Positions 9,902 through 17,832 are shown, counted from the stretch's first letter. The stretch is 64,000 nt of DNA from Mesorhizobium sp. WSM4311 (GCF_002295115.1 NZ_NSFV01000004.1:310001-374000), one strand, 5' to 3'. Program-made: numbers and translations. Notes: generated from the letters alone by a model not told the origin.

Positions 9902-10393
9902 ATGGTCTCCAAACGCCTCAGCCGCGAAGCCGGTCATCGCAGGAAATTCCTGACGATCATCGACGATACGCCCGAGTGCGAGCGCGCCGTCGCCTACGCC
10001 TCGAAGCGGGCGCAGAGCACCAGCGGCACGCTGGTGCTGCTCTATGTCATCGTGCCGGACGATTTCCAGCATTGGCTGGGCGTCGAGAAGATCATGCGCG
10101 AGGAGGCGAACGCCACGGCGCGGGCGGCTCTCGATGGCTACGCCAACAAGGTACGCCAGAAGCTCGGCATCGAGCCGGAGATGGTGGTGCGTGAAGGCAA
10201 GCCGACGGAAGAGATCCACAAACTGATCGAGGAGGACCAGGACATCGCCATCCTGGTGCTGGCGGCCGGCGCCGGCAAGGAAGGTCCCGGGCCGCTGGTC
10301 GGTGCCGTGGCCGGCAAGGGCGCCGCCTTCCCCATTCCGGTCACGGTGGTGCCGCAGAATCTGTCGGACGAGGAGATCGACAGCCTCGCCTGA
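9902..10393 (+). CDS. Universal stress protein (UspA family)
   Basis: A 163-residue single Usp domain. RKFLTIIDDTPECERAVAYASKRA is the first strand-helix unit, LVLLYVIVP the second. The ending AFPIPVTVVP is the usual last strand. The expected ATP loop region GAGKEGPGPLVGAVAGKG lacks the strict G-2X-G-9X-G(S/T) form, so nucleotide binding is uncertain. It stands alone between trpS and nfuA. The start is only 13 bp from a strong palindrome. Confidence 0.88.
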   Translation: MVSKRLSREAGHRRKFLTIIDDTPECERAVAYASKRAQSTSGTLVLLYVIVPDDFQHWLGVEKIMREEANATARAALDGYANKVRQKLGIEPEMVVREGKPTEEIHKLIEEDQDIAILVLAAGAGKEGPGPLVGAVAGKGAAFPIPVTVVPQNLSDEEIDSLA

Positions 10394-10491
10394 CGCCCGC
10401 CCGGGATTCTGTCCCCCAGCCAGCAAAAACATTCCGCAAGCCAGTCGTTCGGGCGATGCGTTTCGCTTGAATGTCCAGCCGATAAAGCCTA

Positions 10492-10508
10492 TTTAGAACT
10501 ATTCCAAA
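10492..10508 (+). promoter_or_regulatory. Irr-box-like (iron control element) site upstream of nfuA
   Basis: TTTAGAA-CTA-TTCCAAA is a near-palindrome that differs by one base from the TTTAGAAnnnTTCTAAA pattern described for the rhizobial haem-responsive regulator Irr. It sits 31 bp before the nfuA ATG. Regulation of an Fe-S assembly gene by Irr would be biologically sensible, but this is inferred from one site. Confidence 0.6.
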
Positions 10509-10539
10509 CTATCTGCCCGTAGCGGGCACGGAGACGGCC

Positions 10540-11109
10540 ATGTTCATCCAGACCGAATCGACGCCCAATCCGGCGACGCTGAAATTCCTGCCCGGCAAGG
10601 AAGTGCTGGTGGAAGGTACCGCCGATTTCCGCGATGCCGACAGTGCGGCAACGGCCTCGCCCCTGGCCGGCCGGCTGTTCGAAATCCCCGGCGTCACCGG
10701 CGTCTTCTTCGGTTACGATTTCATCACGGTGACCAAGGACGGTCCCGACTGGCAGCACCTGAAGCCGGCGATCCTCGGCGCCATCATGGAGCATTTCATG
10801 TCGGGTGCCCCTGTCATGGCGAAAAGCGGCCCGGCCGCGGAGACCAGCCAGACCGGCGAGTTCTACGACAAGGCGGACGAGGAACTGGTCATTACAATCA
10901 AGGAACTGCTCGACACCAGGGTGCGCCCGGCGGTGGCCCAGGATGGCGGCGACATCACCTTCCGCGGCTTCGAGAACGGCACGGTGTTCCTGCACATGAA
11001 GGGTGCCTGCGCCGGCTGTCCGTCATCGACGGCGACGCTGAAGCACGGCATCCAGAACCTGCTTCGGCATTTCGTGCCGGAAGTGCAGCAGGTCGAACAG
11101 GTCGCCTGA
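10540..11109 (+). CDS. nfuA: Fe-S cluster carrier NfuA / NifU-like scaffold
   Basis: A 189-residue protein with the N-terminal Nfu_N domain (MFIQTESTPNPATLKFLPG, residues 1-90) and a C-terminal NifU domain carrying GACAGCPSSTATLK, whose CxxC binds a 4Fe-4S cluster for delivery to apoproteins. This length and layout match alphaproteobacterial and mitochondrial NFU1-type proteins. A possible Irr site lies 31 bp upstream and a hairpin terminator follows. Confidence 0.95.
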   Translation: MFIQTESTPNPATLKFLPGKEVLVEGTADFRDADSAATASPLAGRLFEIPGVTGVFFGYDFITVTKDGPDWQHLKPAILGAIMEHFMSGAPVMAKSGPAAETSQTGEFYDKADEELVITIKELLDTRVRPAVAQDGGDITFRGFENGTVFLHMKGACAGCPSSTATLKHGIQNLLRHFVPEVQQVEQVA

Positions 11110-11149
11110 TCGTCCCCGTTGCCAGCACGACTTCAGTCGTAAAAAACAA

Positions 11150-11175
11150 AAAACCGGGCCGAATTGCCCGGTTTT
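11150..11175. terminator. Bidirectional rho-independent terminator
   Basis: AAAACCGGGC (11150-11159) and GCCCGGTTTT (11166-11175) form a 10-bp perfect stem with a 6-nt loop, flanked by an A-run on the left and T-rich sequence on the right. It lies between the convergent nfuA and the L,D-transpeptidase gene and can serve both. Confidence 0.85.
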
Positions 11176-11262
11176 CTGTTTGGGACGTCCGTTGTTGCCT
11201 AGACGGTCCGCGTATGAACTTGTCTTCTCGTTTGACCGTGATCCCGCGAGGGATCATGGTCC

Positions 11263-11880
11263 TTACATCACGATGACCTTGGCGCCGACCGAGGCGCGGT
11301 CATAGAGATCGATGATGTCCTGGTTCATCAGCCTGATGCAGCCGGACGACATCGCCTTGCCGATCGAATTCCATTCCGGGCTGCCGTGCAGGCGGTAGCC
11401 CATGTCGCCGCCCTTGTTGAAGAGATACATGGCGCGCGCGCCAAGCGGGTTCTTCAGGCCCGGCTCCATGCCATTGGCGAACTTCGCCAGTTCCGGCTGG
11501 CGCCTGATCATTTCGCGGGGCGGCGTCCAGGTCGGCCATTCGCGCTTCAGCGCGATATGGGCGGTGCCGTGCCACTCGAAGCCTTCGCGACCAACGCCGA
11601 TGCCGTAGCGGATCGCCAGGCCGTCACCCTCGACGAAGTAGAGGTACTTGTTCTGCGTATCGACTATGATGGTGCCCGGCTTTTCCTTGGTGTCGTAGTT
11701 CACTTCCTGCCGGCGATACTGCCTCGGCACCTTTTCGATCGGGACGCGCGGCAGTTGGTAGCCAGCATCGGTCACTGCGCCGTAGTCGTTGGAGAAGATC
11801 TGTCCGCCTATGGTGCTGCAGCCGGCGATGGCCGTGGACAGCGCCAATGCGGCAATTATTGCAAGCGACTTCATGCGCAT
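11263..11880 (-). CDS. L,D-transpeptidase (YkuD family) lipoprotein
   Basis: A 205-residue protein from the ATG at 11880. A lipoprotein signal peptide MKSLAIIAALALSTAIAGC gives an expected lipidated Cys near residue 21. The YkuD catalytic motif is HGSPEWNSIGKAMSSGCIRL, with His and Cys as expected. Such enzymes form 3-3 peptidoglycan crosslinks or anchor proteins to the wall, acting in the periplasm. Rhizobiales carry many paralogues, so the exact role is open. Confidence 0.88.
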   Translation of the reverse strand: MRMKSLAIIAALALSTAIAGCSTIGGQIFSNDYGAVTDAGYQLPRVPIEKVPRQYRRQEVNYDTKEKPGTIIVDTQNKYLYFVEGDGLAIRYGIGVGREGFEWHGTAHIALKREWPTWTPPREMIRRQPELAKFANGMEPGLKNPLGARAMYLFNKGGDMGYRLHGSPEWNSIGKAMSSGCIRLMNQDIIDLYDRASVGAKVIVM

Positions 11881-12106
11881 GAGATGATCCGGTGCCCTGC
11901 CCAAACTTCAGCGGCACGAGTCGGCCGCTTTCTTGCCTTCATTCATGCTGGCATTTGCTTTGCTTGCCAAGCGCACGATGCCTATATGCTGGGACTTACG
12001 TGCTGGTAAGCGTATCAGTATGGCATTTCGGCAACAGCCTTCACCGGATTGTGAAGGAAATTCAATGGGCCTGACTCGCGGGCCCGGCAAGATCGAGGAC
12101 AACGCC

Positions 12107-12529
12107 ATGAATGTCGGCGACGCCGCCCATCGTTCAGGCCTGCCGGCCAAGACCATCCGCTACTATGAGGAGATCGGCCTGATCGCGCCGGCGCGCGCCG
12201 CCAACGGTTACCGCGATTATTCCGGTGACGACATCCATCGGCTGACCTTCCTGCGCCGCGCGCGCAACCTCGGCTTTTCCATCGACGATTGCCGCCAGCT
12301 GATGGCGCTTTACCAGGATCGCGGCCGCGCCAGCGCCGACGTGCGCGAGATCGCCGCCGCCCATGTCACGGCCATCGAGGAGAAGGTGCGCGAGCTGCAG
12401 TCGATGCGCTCGACCCTGCAGAAACTGATCCACGCCTGCCATGGCGACGAGCGGCCGGATTGCCCGATCCTGGATGACATGGCAGGGGCCGCGGCGCCTG
12501 GCGACAAACCCGTCCCGGCGAGACCATAG
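12107..12529 (+). CDS. cueR: Cu(I)-responsive MerR-family regulator (CueR/HmrR)
   Basis: A 140-residue MerR-family activator. The winged-helix N-terminus reads MNVGDAAHRSGLPAKTIRYYEEIGLI, and a dimerisation helix follows. The metal loop C-HGDERPD-C places two cysteines 8 residues apart, as in CueR. It likely senses Cu(I) in the cytoplasm and activates copA through the operator at 597-627, about 11.5 kb away. The start at 12107 follows GAGG and gives the standard CueR N-terminus; upstream in-frame codons are ignored. Confidence 0.9.
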   Translation: MNVGDAAHRSGLPAKTIRYYEEIGLIAPARAANGYRDYSGDDIHRLTFLRRARNLGFSIDDCRQLMALYQDRGRASADVREIAAAHVTAIEEKVRELQSMRSTLQKLIHACHGDERPDCPILDDMAGAAAPGDKPVPARP

Positions 12530-12697
12530 CAGACCCCAGCAAGGGATTTTGGGCAGAGCGAGAGAGATGGCTTTCCGTCATCCACCGCATTGGGCGCCGT
12601 TGTTCGCCCTCTGCCGGCCGGGACGGCGCGCCATTACGTTAGACAATGCTTATAGACTCATCGCCAGAGCGGCGGCATTCTCCTCTCGGGAGGGGGA

Positions 12698-13030
12698 GTG
12701 GACAAGTCTCGCTACGACAATCGTTCCGACCGCTGGCGAAGGCGCGCCAGGCGTCGCCGGCATTGGCGTCCCTCGCGCAACACCATCTGGTGGACATTGA
12801 TTGCCGCGGCGATCGCCATCCTGGCCAGCCTGATCGCAGTCAAGGCCGGGCCGCCTCTGGTGGGCTGCAACATCAAGGGAAACATCAGGTACAATACGGG
12901 CGAGCGCATCTATCACGTTCCGGGACAGCAATATTACAACGAGACCCGGATCAGCCTGTGGAAGGGCGAACGCTGGTTCTGTTCGGAGCAAGAAGCCCGG
13001 AAGGCCGGCTGGCGAAAATCAAGATCATGA
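12698..13030 (+). CDS. Small membrane-anchored protein with C-terminal GERWFCSEQEA module
   Basis: A 110-residue protein starting at GTG 12698 after GGGAGGGGGA. A very basic N-terminus (about 27 residues) precedes one membrane helix (IWWTLIAAAIAILASLIAV). The rest reads GCNIKGNI...GERIYHVPGQQYY...GERWFCSEQEARKAGWR. This last pattern is a short conserved module often attached to secreted nucleases in rhizobia. Here it stands alone behind a membrane anchor. Function unknown. Confidence 0.65.
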   Translation: MDKSRYDNRSDRWRRRARRRRHWRPSRNTIWWTLIAAAIAILASLIAVKAGPPLVGCNIKGNIRYNTGERIYHVPGQQYYNETRISLWKGERWFCSEQEARKAGWRKSRS

Positions 13031-13141
13031 GGACGTCCGGCCAGGTCCGGTGGAACCAGGGACTTCAGTCTTATTTGCGCGATTGCTAATATACAGATAG
13101 GTTAATCAGCGCGGGGACAATCACCCAAAGCCCAAACCCGC

Positions 13142-13191
13142 AATGGCCGGTGCAGCCCCCTATAGACCAAAGCCAAACTGCGCCGGCCATT
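13142..13191. repeat. Inverted repeat in the 13.0-13.8 kb non-coding stretch
   Basis: AATGGCCGGTGCAG (13142-13155) pairs with CTGCGCCGGCCATT (13178-13191), one mismatch, 22-nt loop. The stretch 13031-13824 has no convincing gene. It holds this and the hairpin at 13542-13591, and marks the left side of the accessory patch. Confidence 0.55.
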
Positions 13192-13541
13192 CCGCCAGGC
13201 ATATTCCTTACGCCAGCCCTTATATGCCGACTATCTAAAGTAATGGAACGTCCAATGGACATTTGCGGAACCTAAAAGGTCCCCTCAGACCTTTGTACAC
13301 CGGCACGCAAGACCTTAGTCTTGCCGCTCTCTAGTGAAGAGCGCAAGTTGATCGCCACGACATAGGGCTCCACAGAGATGAATACCAGACTGCCCCCACC
13401 CGGATATTGCGCGATCACGGAAGGCCCCTAGGGCTGCGGTTCGCCAACCCAATCGGCCGGCATAGAGCGATTGCATGATCGACAGACCAATGTTGCGCGA
13501 GCGATCGCGCCTTGGATGCGCCGCTTGCCACGCCCCGCAGG

Positions 13542-13591
13542 AACGACCCGGCACGCTCGCAGTCGGGGGACATGGGTCGTGCCGGGTCGTT
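13542..13591. repeat. Perfect 14-bp inverted repeat
   Basis: AACGACCCGGCACG (13542-13555) and CGTGCCGGGTCGTT (13578-13591) are perfectly complementary with a 22-nt loop. The pairing continues outward (CCCGCA / TGCGGG) after a 2-nt bulge, so the dyad spans about 13534-13597. Arm and loop lengths equal those of the dyad at 13142-13191. It could be a recombination or regulatory site; the role is unknown. Confidence 0.6.
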
Positions 13592-13824
13592 GCGGGTCAG
13601 GTTTTTGGGATCGTCTCCGCACTGCCTAAGCTATACGTCTATTAGCGTCAGCTCAATTAAGACTGAAGTCCCGCCCACCGACCACCAGCTTCAGACAGCA
13701 GAACCTGTTCCGCACTTTTCACGGAATGAATATTCAGGGCCGATACACCCAAAAGAAGTCAGGATCGGTTATTGAATGCTTGACTTGAAGGGCATACCGT
13801 CAGCCGAATGGGCTTGGCGACACA

Positions 13825-13992
13825 ATGTTGAACGACGAAAAAGACAAGCAGTTTTGGGCTTTGGACCTGGACGCTCTGCGCAAGGCCTTCGACACGTACG
13901 TTCGAGAGCACAAAACCACGGCAGCGGAGTGGGGGGAACACGCCAAGCGGTTCCTCGAAAAACAACGCGTACGTCAGCGCGAATCGAACTGA
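13825..13992 (+). CDS. Small hypothetical protein (55 aa)
   Basis: Starts ATG TTG AAC at 13825 and encodes a 55-residue charged, probably helical protein (MLNDEKDKQFWALDLDALRK...). It has no recognisable domain and no clear Shine-Dalgarno. In size and composition it resembles the other small gene of this accessory patch (16886-17044). It may be a passenger of an older IS1595-type element ending near 14097. Confidence 0.5.
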   Translation: MLNDEKDKQFWALDLDALRKAFDTYVREHKTTAAEWGEHAKRFLEKQRVRQRESN

Positions 13993-14097
13993 TTCCCAGC
14001 CGCAGAGGTCTGCATCGGTCTGCTAGACATATTCGACTTCCCTACCACCACCCTACGGGCTGCATCGGTTGTAGGTCTGCCCGCGTATAATATCGCC

Positions 14098-14105
14098 TAT
14101 CATAA
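14098..14105. repeat. Probable target-site copy TATCATAA left of the small element
   Basis: The 8 bases TATCATAA precede the left inverted repeat at 14106. They match TATCACAA at 14762-14769 and 18788-18795 in 7 of 8 positions. IS1595-family insertions make 8-bp duplications. Confidence 0.55.
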
Positions 14106-14143
14106 GCCGATCATATATTTGACAAACCCGTAGCCCGCAGGAC

Positions 14144-14218
14144 CAAGATCGCTCACGCGCCAAGCTCACCAATGAGCAGATAATGGAATTGGCGCGGCAG
14201 AAGCGTGGGCAAGAGAAG
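14144..14218 (+). repeat. Degenerate direct repeat, copy A
   Basis: About 75 bp with roughly 85% identity to 14498-14573. It lacks one base (GCGCC-AAGC versus GCGCCGAAGC), which breaks the reading frame that is open in copy B. It looks like a decayed duplicate of the small coding segment. Confidence 0.65.
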
Positions 14219-14220
14219 GG

Positions 14221-14364
14221 CTAGACCACAAACCACGTCAGCCCTAGCATCAACATGCCGAACGTGACGATGCAGTCGAGAATTCTCGCCTGCCGAACGC
14301 CGATTAGAGCCATCCCGCTGCCAAGAAGACCGCCGATGGTTCCAGCAAGTATCAACTGGGTCAT
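14221..14364 (-). CDS. Small membrane protein (47 aa)
   Basis: From ATG 14364, preceded by CGGAGGCAGC (a good ribosome site), the frame encodes MTQLILAGTIGGLLGSGMAL... It has two hydrophobic segments (about residues 3-19 and 27-45). No known family is recognised. It is a passenger of the small IS1595-like element. Confidence 0.55.
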   Translation of the reverse strand: MTQLILAGTIGGLLGSGMALIGVRQARILDCIVTFGMLMLGLTWFVV

Positions 14365-14453
14365 GCTGCCTCCGACACTCAACCATGGCACATTGCCGGT
14401 AGTATGCCCAGCGCATCCGCTCGGGAGAAGCACCATTAGGTGATTCCCCAGAG

Positions 14454-14576
14454 GTGGGCGCGGATCAATCCGACAACGCTTTCGAGGCGGCGGTCAACAA
14501 GATCGCCCACGCGCCGAAGCTCACCAATGAGCAGATAAAGGAACTGGCGCGACGGAAGCGTCAACAAGAGGACTGA
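14454..14576 (+). CDS. Small charged protein fragment (copy B of the direct repeat)
   Basis: The frame ending at TGA 14576 encodes VGADQSDNAFEAAVNKIAHA followed by a basic tail ending RKRQQED. The start is uncertain: GTG at 14454 is taken because no ATG is in frame. The C-terminal 26 residues lie in the repeat shared with 14144-14218. The style (acidic then lysine-rich) recalls the 52-residue protein at 16886. It may be a remnant rather than a working gene. Confidence 0.35.
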   Translation: MGADQSDNAFEAAVNKIAHAPKLTNEQIKELARRKRQQED

Positions 14577-14595
14577 ACCGGCCTGCTAGGAGGGA

Positions 14596-14669
14596 TGGAG
14601 TTCTGAATGGGAATTGAACCCATTACGTCGGTTTTGCAGACCGATGCGTCACCGTCCCGCCCTCAGACC
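14596..14669 (-). tRNA. tRNA-Cys (anticodon GCA), divergent, on a mobile element
   Basis: The minus strand folds as a 74-nt cloverleaf: acceptor GGTCTGA/TCAGAAC (one G-A mismatch), 3-bp D stem GCG/CGC with GG in the loop, anticodon stem TCGGT/ACCGA with loop CTGCAAA (anticodon GCA), and T arm ATGGG-TTCAATT-CCCAT. The discriminator base is T, the tRNA-Cys identity base, and CCA is encoded. Positions 8 and 14 are G rather than the usual U and A, so it is atypical and may be weakly functional. Confidence 0.72.
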
Positions 14670-14831
14670 TTGTATGCCTCTATGCCTAATCCGTCAGCAA
14701 CTAGTCAACCTTGTCATCGGGGGCTCCCTCGGACTCTTGGTTTGTCAACCAGATAATCGCCTATCACAAGGCGATTATATATTTGACAGACCCAAATCGG
14801 CGTGCGATAACGATTCCAAGGAGTTATCGCT

Positions 14832-15785
14832 ATGTCCGTTCTGTCCCGCCCCTACTTCCACGATGAAGCCGCCGCCTTCGAACACGTCGAGGGTATGCTG
14901 TGGCCGCAGGGTCCGGTTTGCCGTCATTGTGGATCGATGGAAAAGCACTACGCCTTGAAGGGCGGTCGCACGAAGCCCTCGAAGAAGAACCCGAACGGCG
15001 TCGAAATCCACGGCCTCTATAAGTGCCGCGACTGCCGCAAGAAGTTCACGGTTCGCATGGGCACGGTTTTCGAGGAAAGCCATCTGCCCCTGCACATCTG
15101 GCTTCAGGCAATGCACGCCATGTGCGCCAGCAAGAAGGGCGTTTCTGCCCACCAGCTGCACCGCGCTCTGGAAATCACCTACAAGACCGCTTGGTTCCTG
15201 TGCCATCGCATCCGCGAAATGATGCGCTCGGATGACTTCACGCCCATGGGTGGCGAAGGCAAGACCGTGGAAGCTGACGAAACGTACATCGGTCGCTTGA
15301 AGGGTACGCCGGTTAAGTCTGGCGGCGGCGCTCACAAGAACACCGTCCTAACGCTTGTCGAGCGTGGTGGCCGCGCTCGCTCGTTCCACGTCGATACTGC
15401 CCGTATCGGCACGGTTATGCCAATTGTTCGCGCAAACATCGCCCGCGAAAGCGCGATCATGACCGACGAGAGCGGTATCTATCGCCGCGTGGGCCAGGAA
15501 TTTGCGTCGCACGATTTCGTCACGCATTCCAAGGACGAATACGTTCGCGGCACCGTGCATACGAACACCGTGGAAGGCTACTATTCGATCTTCAAGCGCG
15601 GCATGAAGGGCGTCTACCAGCATTGCGCGGAACACCATCTGCACCGCTATCTGGCAGAGTTCGATTTCCGGTATTCGAACCGAGTCGCGCTTGGCATTGA
15701 CGACAACGTTCGCTCGTTGATCGCGTTGCGGGGTGCCAAGGGCAAGCGCCTGACCTATGGGGGGCCTCGTCAACGCGAGGCATGA
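14832..15785 (+). CDS. IS1595-family transposase (ISXO2-like)
   Basis: A 317-residue transposase starting after AAGGAGTTATCGCT. An N-terminal zinc ribbon is formed by CRHCGS (about residue 31) and CRDCRKKF (about 64). The catalytic domain has VEADETYIG, IMTDESGIYRRVG and HTNTVEGYYSIFKRGMKG, supplying the acidic triad of the ISXO2 domain. Length is typical, so the enzyme looks intact and could mobilise both this element and the smaller neighbour. The 220 bp after it (15786-16006) hold no gene, only a 7-bp hairpin (15812-15830). Confidence 0.95.
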   Translation: MSVLSRPYFHDEAAAFEHVEGMLWPQGPVCRHCGSMEKHYALKGGRTKPSKKNPNGVEIHGLYKCRDCRKKFTVRMGTVFEESHLPLHIWLQAMHAMCASKKGVSAHQLHRALEITYKTAWFLCHRIREMMRSDDFTPMGGEGKTVEADETYIGRLKGTPVKSGGGAHKNTVLTLVERGGRARSFHVDTARIGTVMPIVRANIARESAIMTDESGIYRRVGQEFASHDFVTHSKDEYVRGTVHTNTVEGYYSIFKRGMKGVYQHCAEHHLHRYLAEFDFRYSNRVALGIDDNVRSLIALRGAKGKRLTYGGPRQREA

Positions 15786-16006
15786 GCACTACCGGAAACC
15801 TGTCCAGCTAATACTTCCGTTGTGGAAGTACGAGGCACGAAAGCGCCGAAAGTTTCGGTAGCGAAACGAGCCGCGCGGCTTATACCCATTTATTTCGCTA
15901 GGTCAAGCCTAATGGTCTTGAATTGGTTCTGAAACGCTATATCTTGATTCGCGAGCCCTGCTTCGGTCGAAGCCTTGCGTTCACACGTAGGGTACTCATG
16001 TAGGCC

Positions 16007-16859
16007 TTAGTGGGGCTTCTTTCTCTTCCCTCTTTTCAGATCCTGGGTGCTATTGCTCGGCTTGAACAACCAGTGCCTATAGGGGTGCAGCCATCTCTCT
16101 TCAACGCCATTTGCGCATGCTGTGCTGGTGCCAACGTTGAAGTTTGGATAGAGCGACCAAATCTCATCTTTTATGGCTTTGTAGACTGCTTCTTTGGCGA
16201 CGGCTCGCTTCGACCGCCGGGCGCGAGGTTTCGGCGGTCGAGTGTGTTTTTCATTTAAGCGGGACTGCATCGCTCCAAGAACTATGTCTAGTCCTTGTAG
16301 GATGGGGTGAGCCTTTGAATTGATGGAGGCGATATCGTCCTTCTTAATTGCCACCTGTGCCTGCCTCCAGATCGGGAATGCAGAGAGAGAAGACATATAG
16401 TCTTTGAATAGTTCAAATTTGGAGCTGGTTTGCGGAACGTCGTCGAGGAGTAATGTGACCTTGGTGCCTTTCATAATTTCCGTTGCAATATCGCAATCCA
16501 AACGAGTGCTTTATGAATTGATAGTACAATAGAAAGTAGTCGTTTCCGATATGTTCGTCGGTCAGACCCCGGGCTTGATTTATGTTTTGGGTGAACATGA
16601 CACGAAGCTTGATCCGTCCATCCCTAACAAACTCGAAATAGTACTTTATGAATTCTATGTATTTGTCTTTATATGACGCCGTGACCCGATCCCACTTCAT
16701 TTCTGAGTGTATGTTCAAATCGGCTTTTTTGGTGTTTAGCAATTCCGTTAGCGTGCTTTGATCGCGAGCATGTATCAAGGCGCCGCCATAAAAATGTGAA
16801 TAGAATTCTCCCTTATCGTCGGATTCGTCGCAGTATATAATTAGAGATTGCAGCATCAT
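16007..16859 (-). pseudogene. DUF3800 protein gene, frameshifted
   Basis: From ATG 16859 the frame starts MMLQSLIIYCDESDDKGEFY, the DUF3800 hallmark (YxDESG-like), and runs to about 16500. The family continuation (CDIATEIMKGTKVTLLLDD...) is in the next frame from about 16497 to the stop at 16007. One extra base near 16497-16502 explains the shift (HSF then DCDIA). DUF3800 proteins are predicted hydrolases common on mobile elements. The coding is AT-rich compared with the host. A true mutation and a sequencing error cannot be told apart here. Confidence 0.8.
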
Positions 16860-16885
16860 GCCCGCCCCTGCGAAAGGATCGTAAG

Positions 16886-17044
16886 ATGCCTGAACGAACC
16901 GAAAAGCCGCAAGTGGAAAAGTTCCGCGATCTGGCCCGCAAAATCGGCACCGTCGATTCCGAAGAGCCGTTGAACGAAGCGCTTAGGAAGGTGGCCAAGT
17001 CGCCGCCGCCAAGGCACGAAGAACAAAAAAAGAAAGAGGAATAG
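16886..17044 (+). CDS. Small charged protein (52 aa), transposon passenger
   Basis: ATG 16886 follows GAAAGGATCGTAAG. The product reads MPERTEKPQVEKFRDLARKI... then EEPLNEALRKVAKS and ends in a Lys/Glu-rich tail. No domain is known. It lies 26 bp from the start of the divergent DUF3800 gene. Similar short charged proteins are seen beside IS1595-type transposases; function unknown. Confidence 0.6.
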   Translation: MPERTEKPQVEKFRDLARKIGTVDSEEPLNEALRKVAKSPPPRHEEQKKKEE

Positions 17045-17142
17045 ACCAGTTTACAACCTGCGATTCCTTGACCAATTGGTAAAAGTTCTATTAACGTTTT
17101 GCGGTTACGCTTCGGGACGAAGCGGGTTGCATTGGGGACTAG

Positions 17143-17832
17143 ATGCGCGACAGGGACGTTAGGCTGGCGGTTAGAAGCCATCTTGAAGCCTTGCACAAAG
17201 GCGACGAAGACACCCGCATCGTTGAAGAGATGGGCGTATGGTCTGGCTCCGTTCGCGTCGATCTTGCCGTTATCAATGGCGAGCTATCGGGTTTCGAACT
17301 TAAGAGCGACAGCGATACGCTCCAACGGCTACCGGTACAGGCGGATATCTATAGTCGTGTATTCGATCAGGTAACGCTTGTCGTTGGGCAGCGGCACGCA
17401 GCCAAGGCAACGGACATTATTCCAAGCTGGTGGGGCGTTATGGTCGCAGAACAAACCAACGATGGGGTTGTTCTACAGTGCCACAAATGCGGGTCCAGAA
17501 ATCCATCGCCTGATCCAAACCTGATAGCTGGCCTCCTCTGGAAAGAGGAGGCCCTTATGGTGCTGGAGGAGCATGGGCTTGCTGCCGGATGGCGAAGCAA
17601 ACCGGCAAAAGTGATCCACCAGAGGCTAGCGGGGGAATTATCCTTTTCGGACCTGAGCGACGAGGTGCGGCGAGCGCTGAAGTCTAGACCCTCTTGGCTA
17701 AGGCAACCTGTCCGCGACATGCGCGATATGTCGATTAAGCAGCACAGCGGCCCATTGCCCCCGCCCCCCAGCGCCGCCCTGGGTGGTCGCGTAATGCTGG
17801 ATGCGCCCGTCGCCCCAACTTGGTATCGCTAG
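17143..17832 (+). CDS. sce7726 family protein (PD-(D/E)XK-like)
   Basis: A 229-residue protein with the sce7726 pattern: IVEEMGVWSGSVRVDLAVINGELSGFELKSDSDTLQRLPVQ-type core (residues 25-66), in which RVDLAV...GFELKS gives a D-x(n)-ExK arrangement like PD-(D/E)XK nucleases. VTLVVGQRH and IPSWWGVMVA follow. The last 30 or so residues are proline-rich and overlap, antisense, the 3' end of the beta-family gene, so the original stop may have been lost. sce7726-type genes often neighbour beta/sce7725-type genes; the function is not established. Confidence 0.78.
   Translation: MRDRDVRLAVRSHLEALHKGDEDTRIVEEMGVWSGSVRVDLAVINGELSGFELKSDSDTLQRLPVQADIYSRVFDQVTLVVGQRHAAKATDIIPSWWGVMVAEQTNDGVVLQCHKCGSRNPSPDPNLIAGLLWKEEALMVLEEHGLAAGWRSKPAKVIHQRLAGELSFSDLSDEVRRALKSRPSWLRQPVRDMRDMSIKQHSGPLPPPPSAALGGRVMLDAPVAPTWYR

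Larger units (their letters stand above)
14106..14761. mobile_element. Non-autonomous IS1595-like element carrying a tRNA-Cys-like gene
   Basis: A 656-bp segment bounded by related ends: 14106-14129 (GCCGATCATATATTTGACAA...) and, inverted, 14739-14761 (...TTGTCAACCAGATAATCGCC). These agree with each other at about 18 of 23 positions and with the perfect repeats of the adjacent 4-kb element. It encodes no transposase. It contains two copies of a short repeat, a small membrane protein gene and a tRNA-Cys-like gene. It is likely a derivative mobilised by an IS1595-type transposase. Confidence 0.6.

Noticed and set aside
13041..13092. GCGCGATTGCTAATATACAGATAGG near 13078 as the left end of a third IS1595-like element
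   Set aside because: Only weak similarity to the element ends and no TATCANAA-type flank; not supportable.
13428..13775. Short open frames in 13.3-13.8 kb
   Set aside because: No ribosome sites, no motifs, and they cross the strong dyad at 13542-13591; treated as non-coding.
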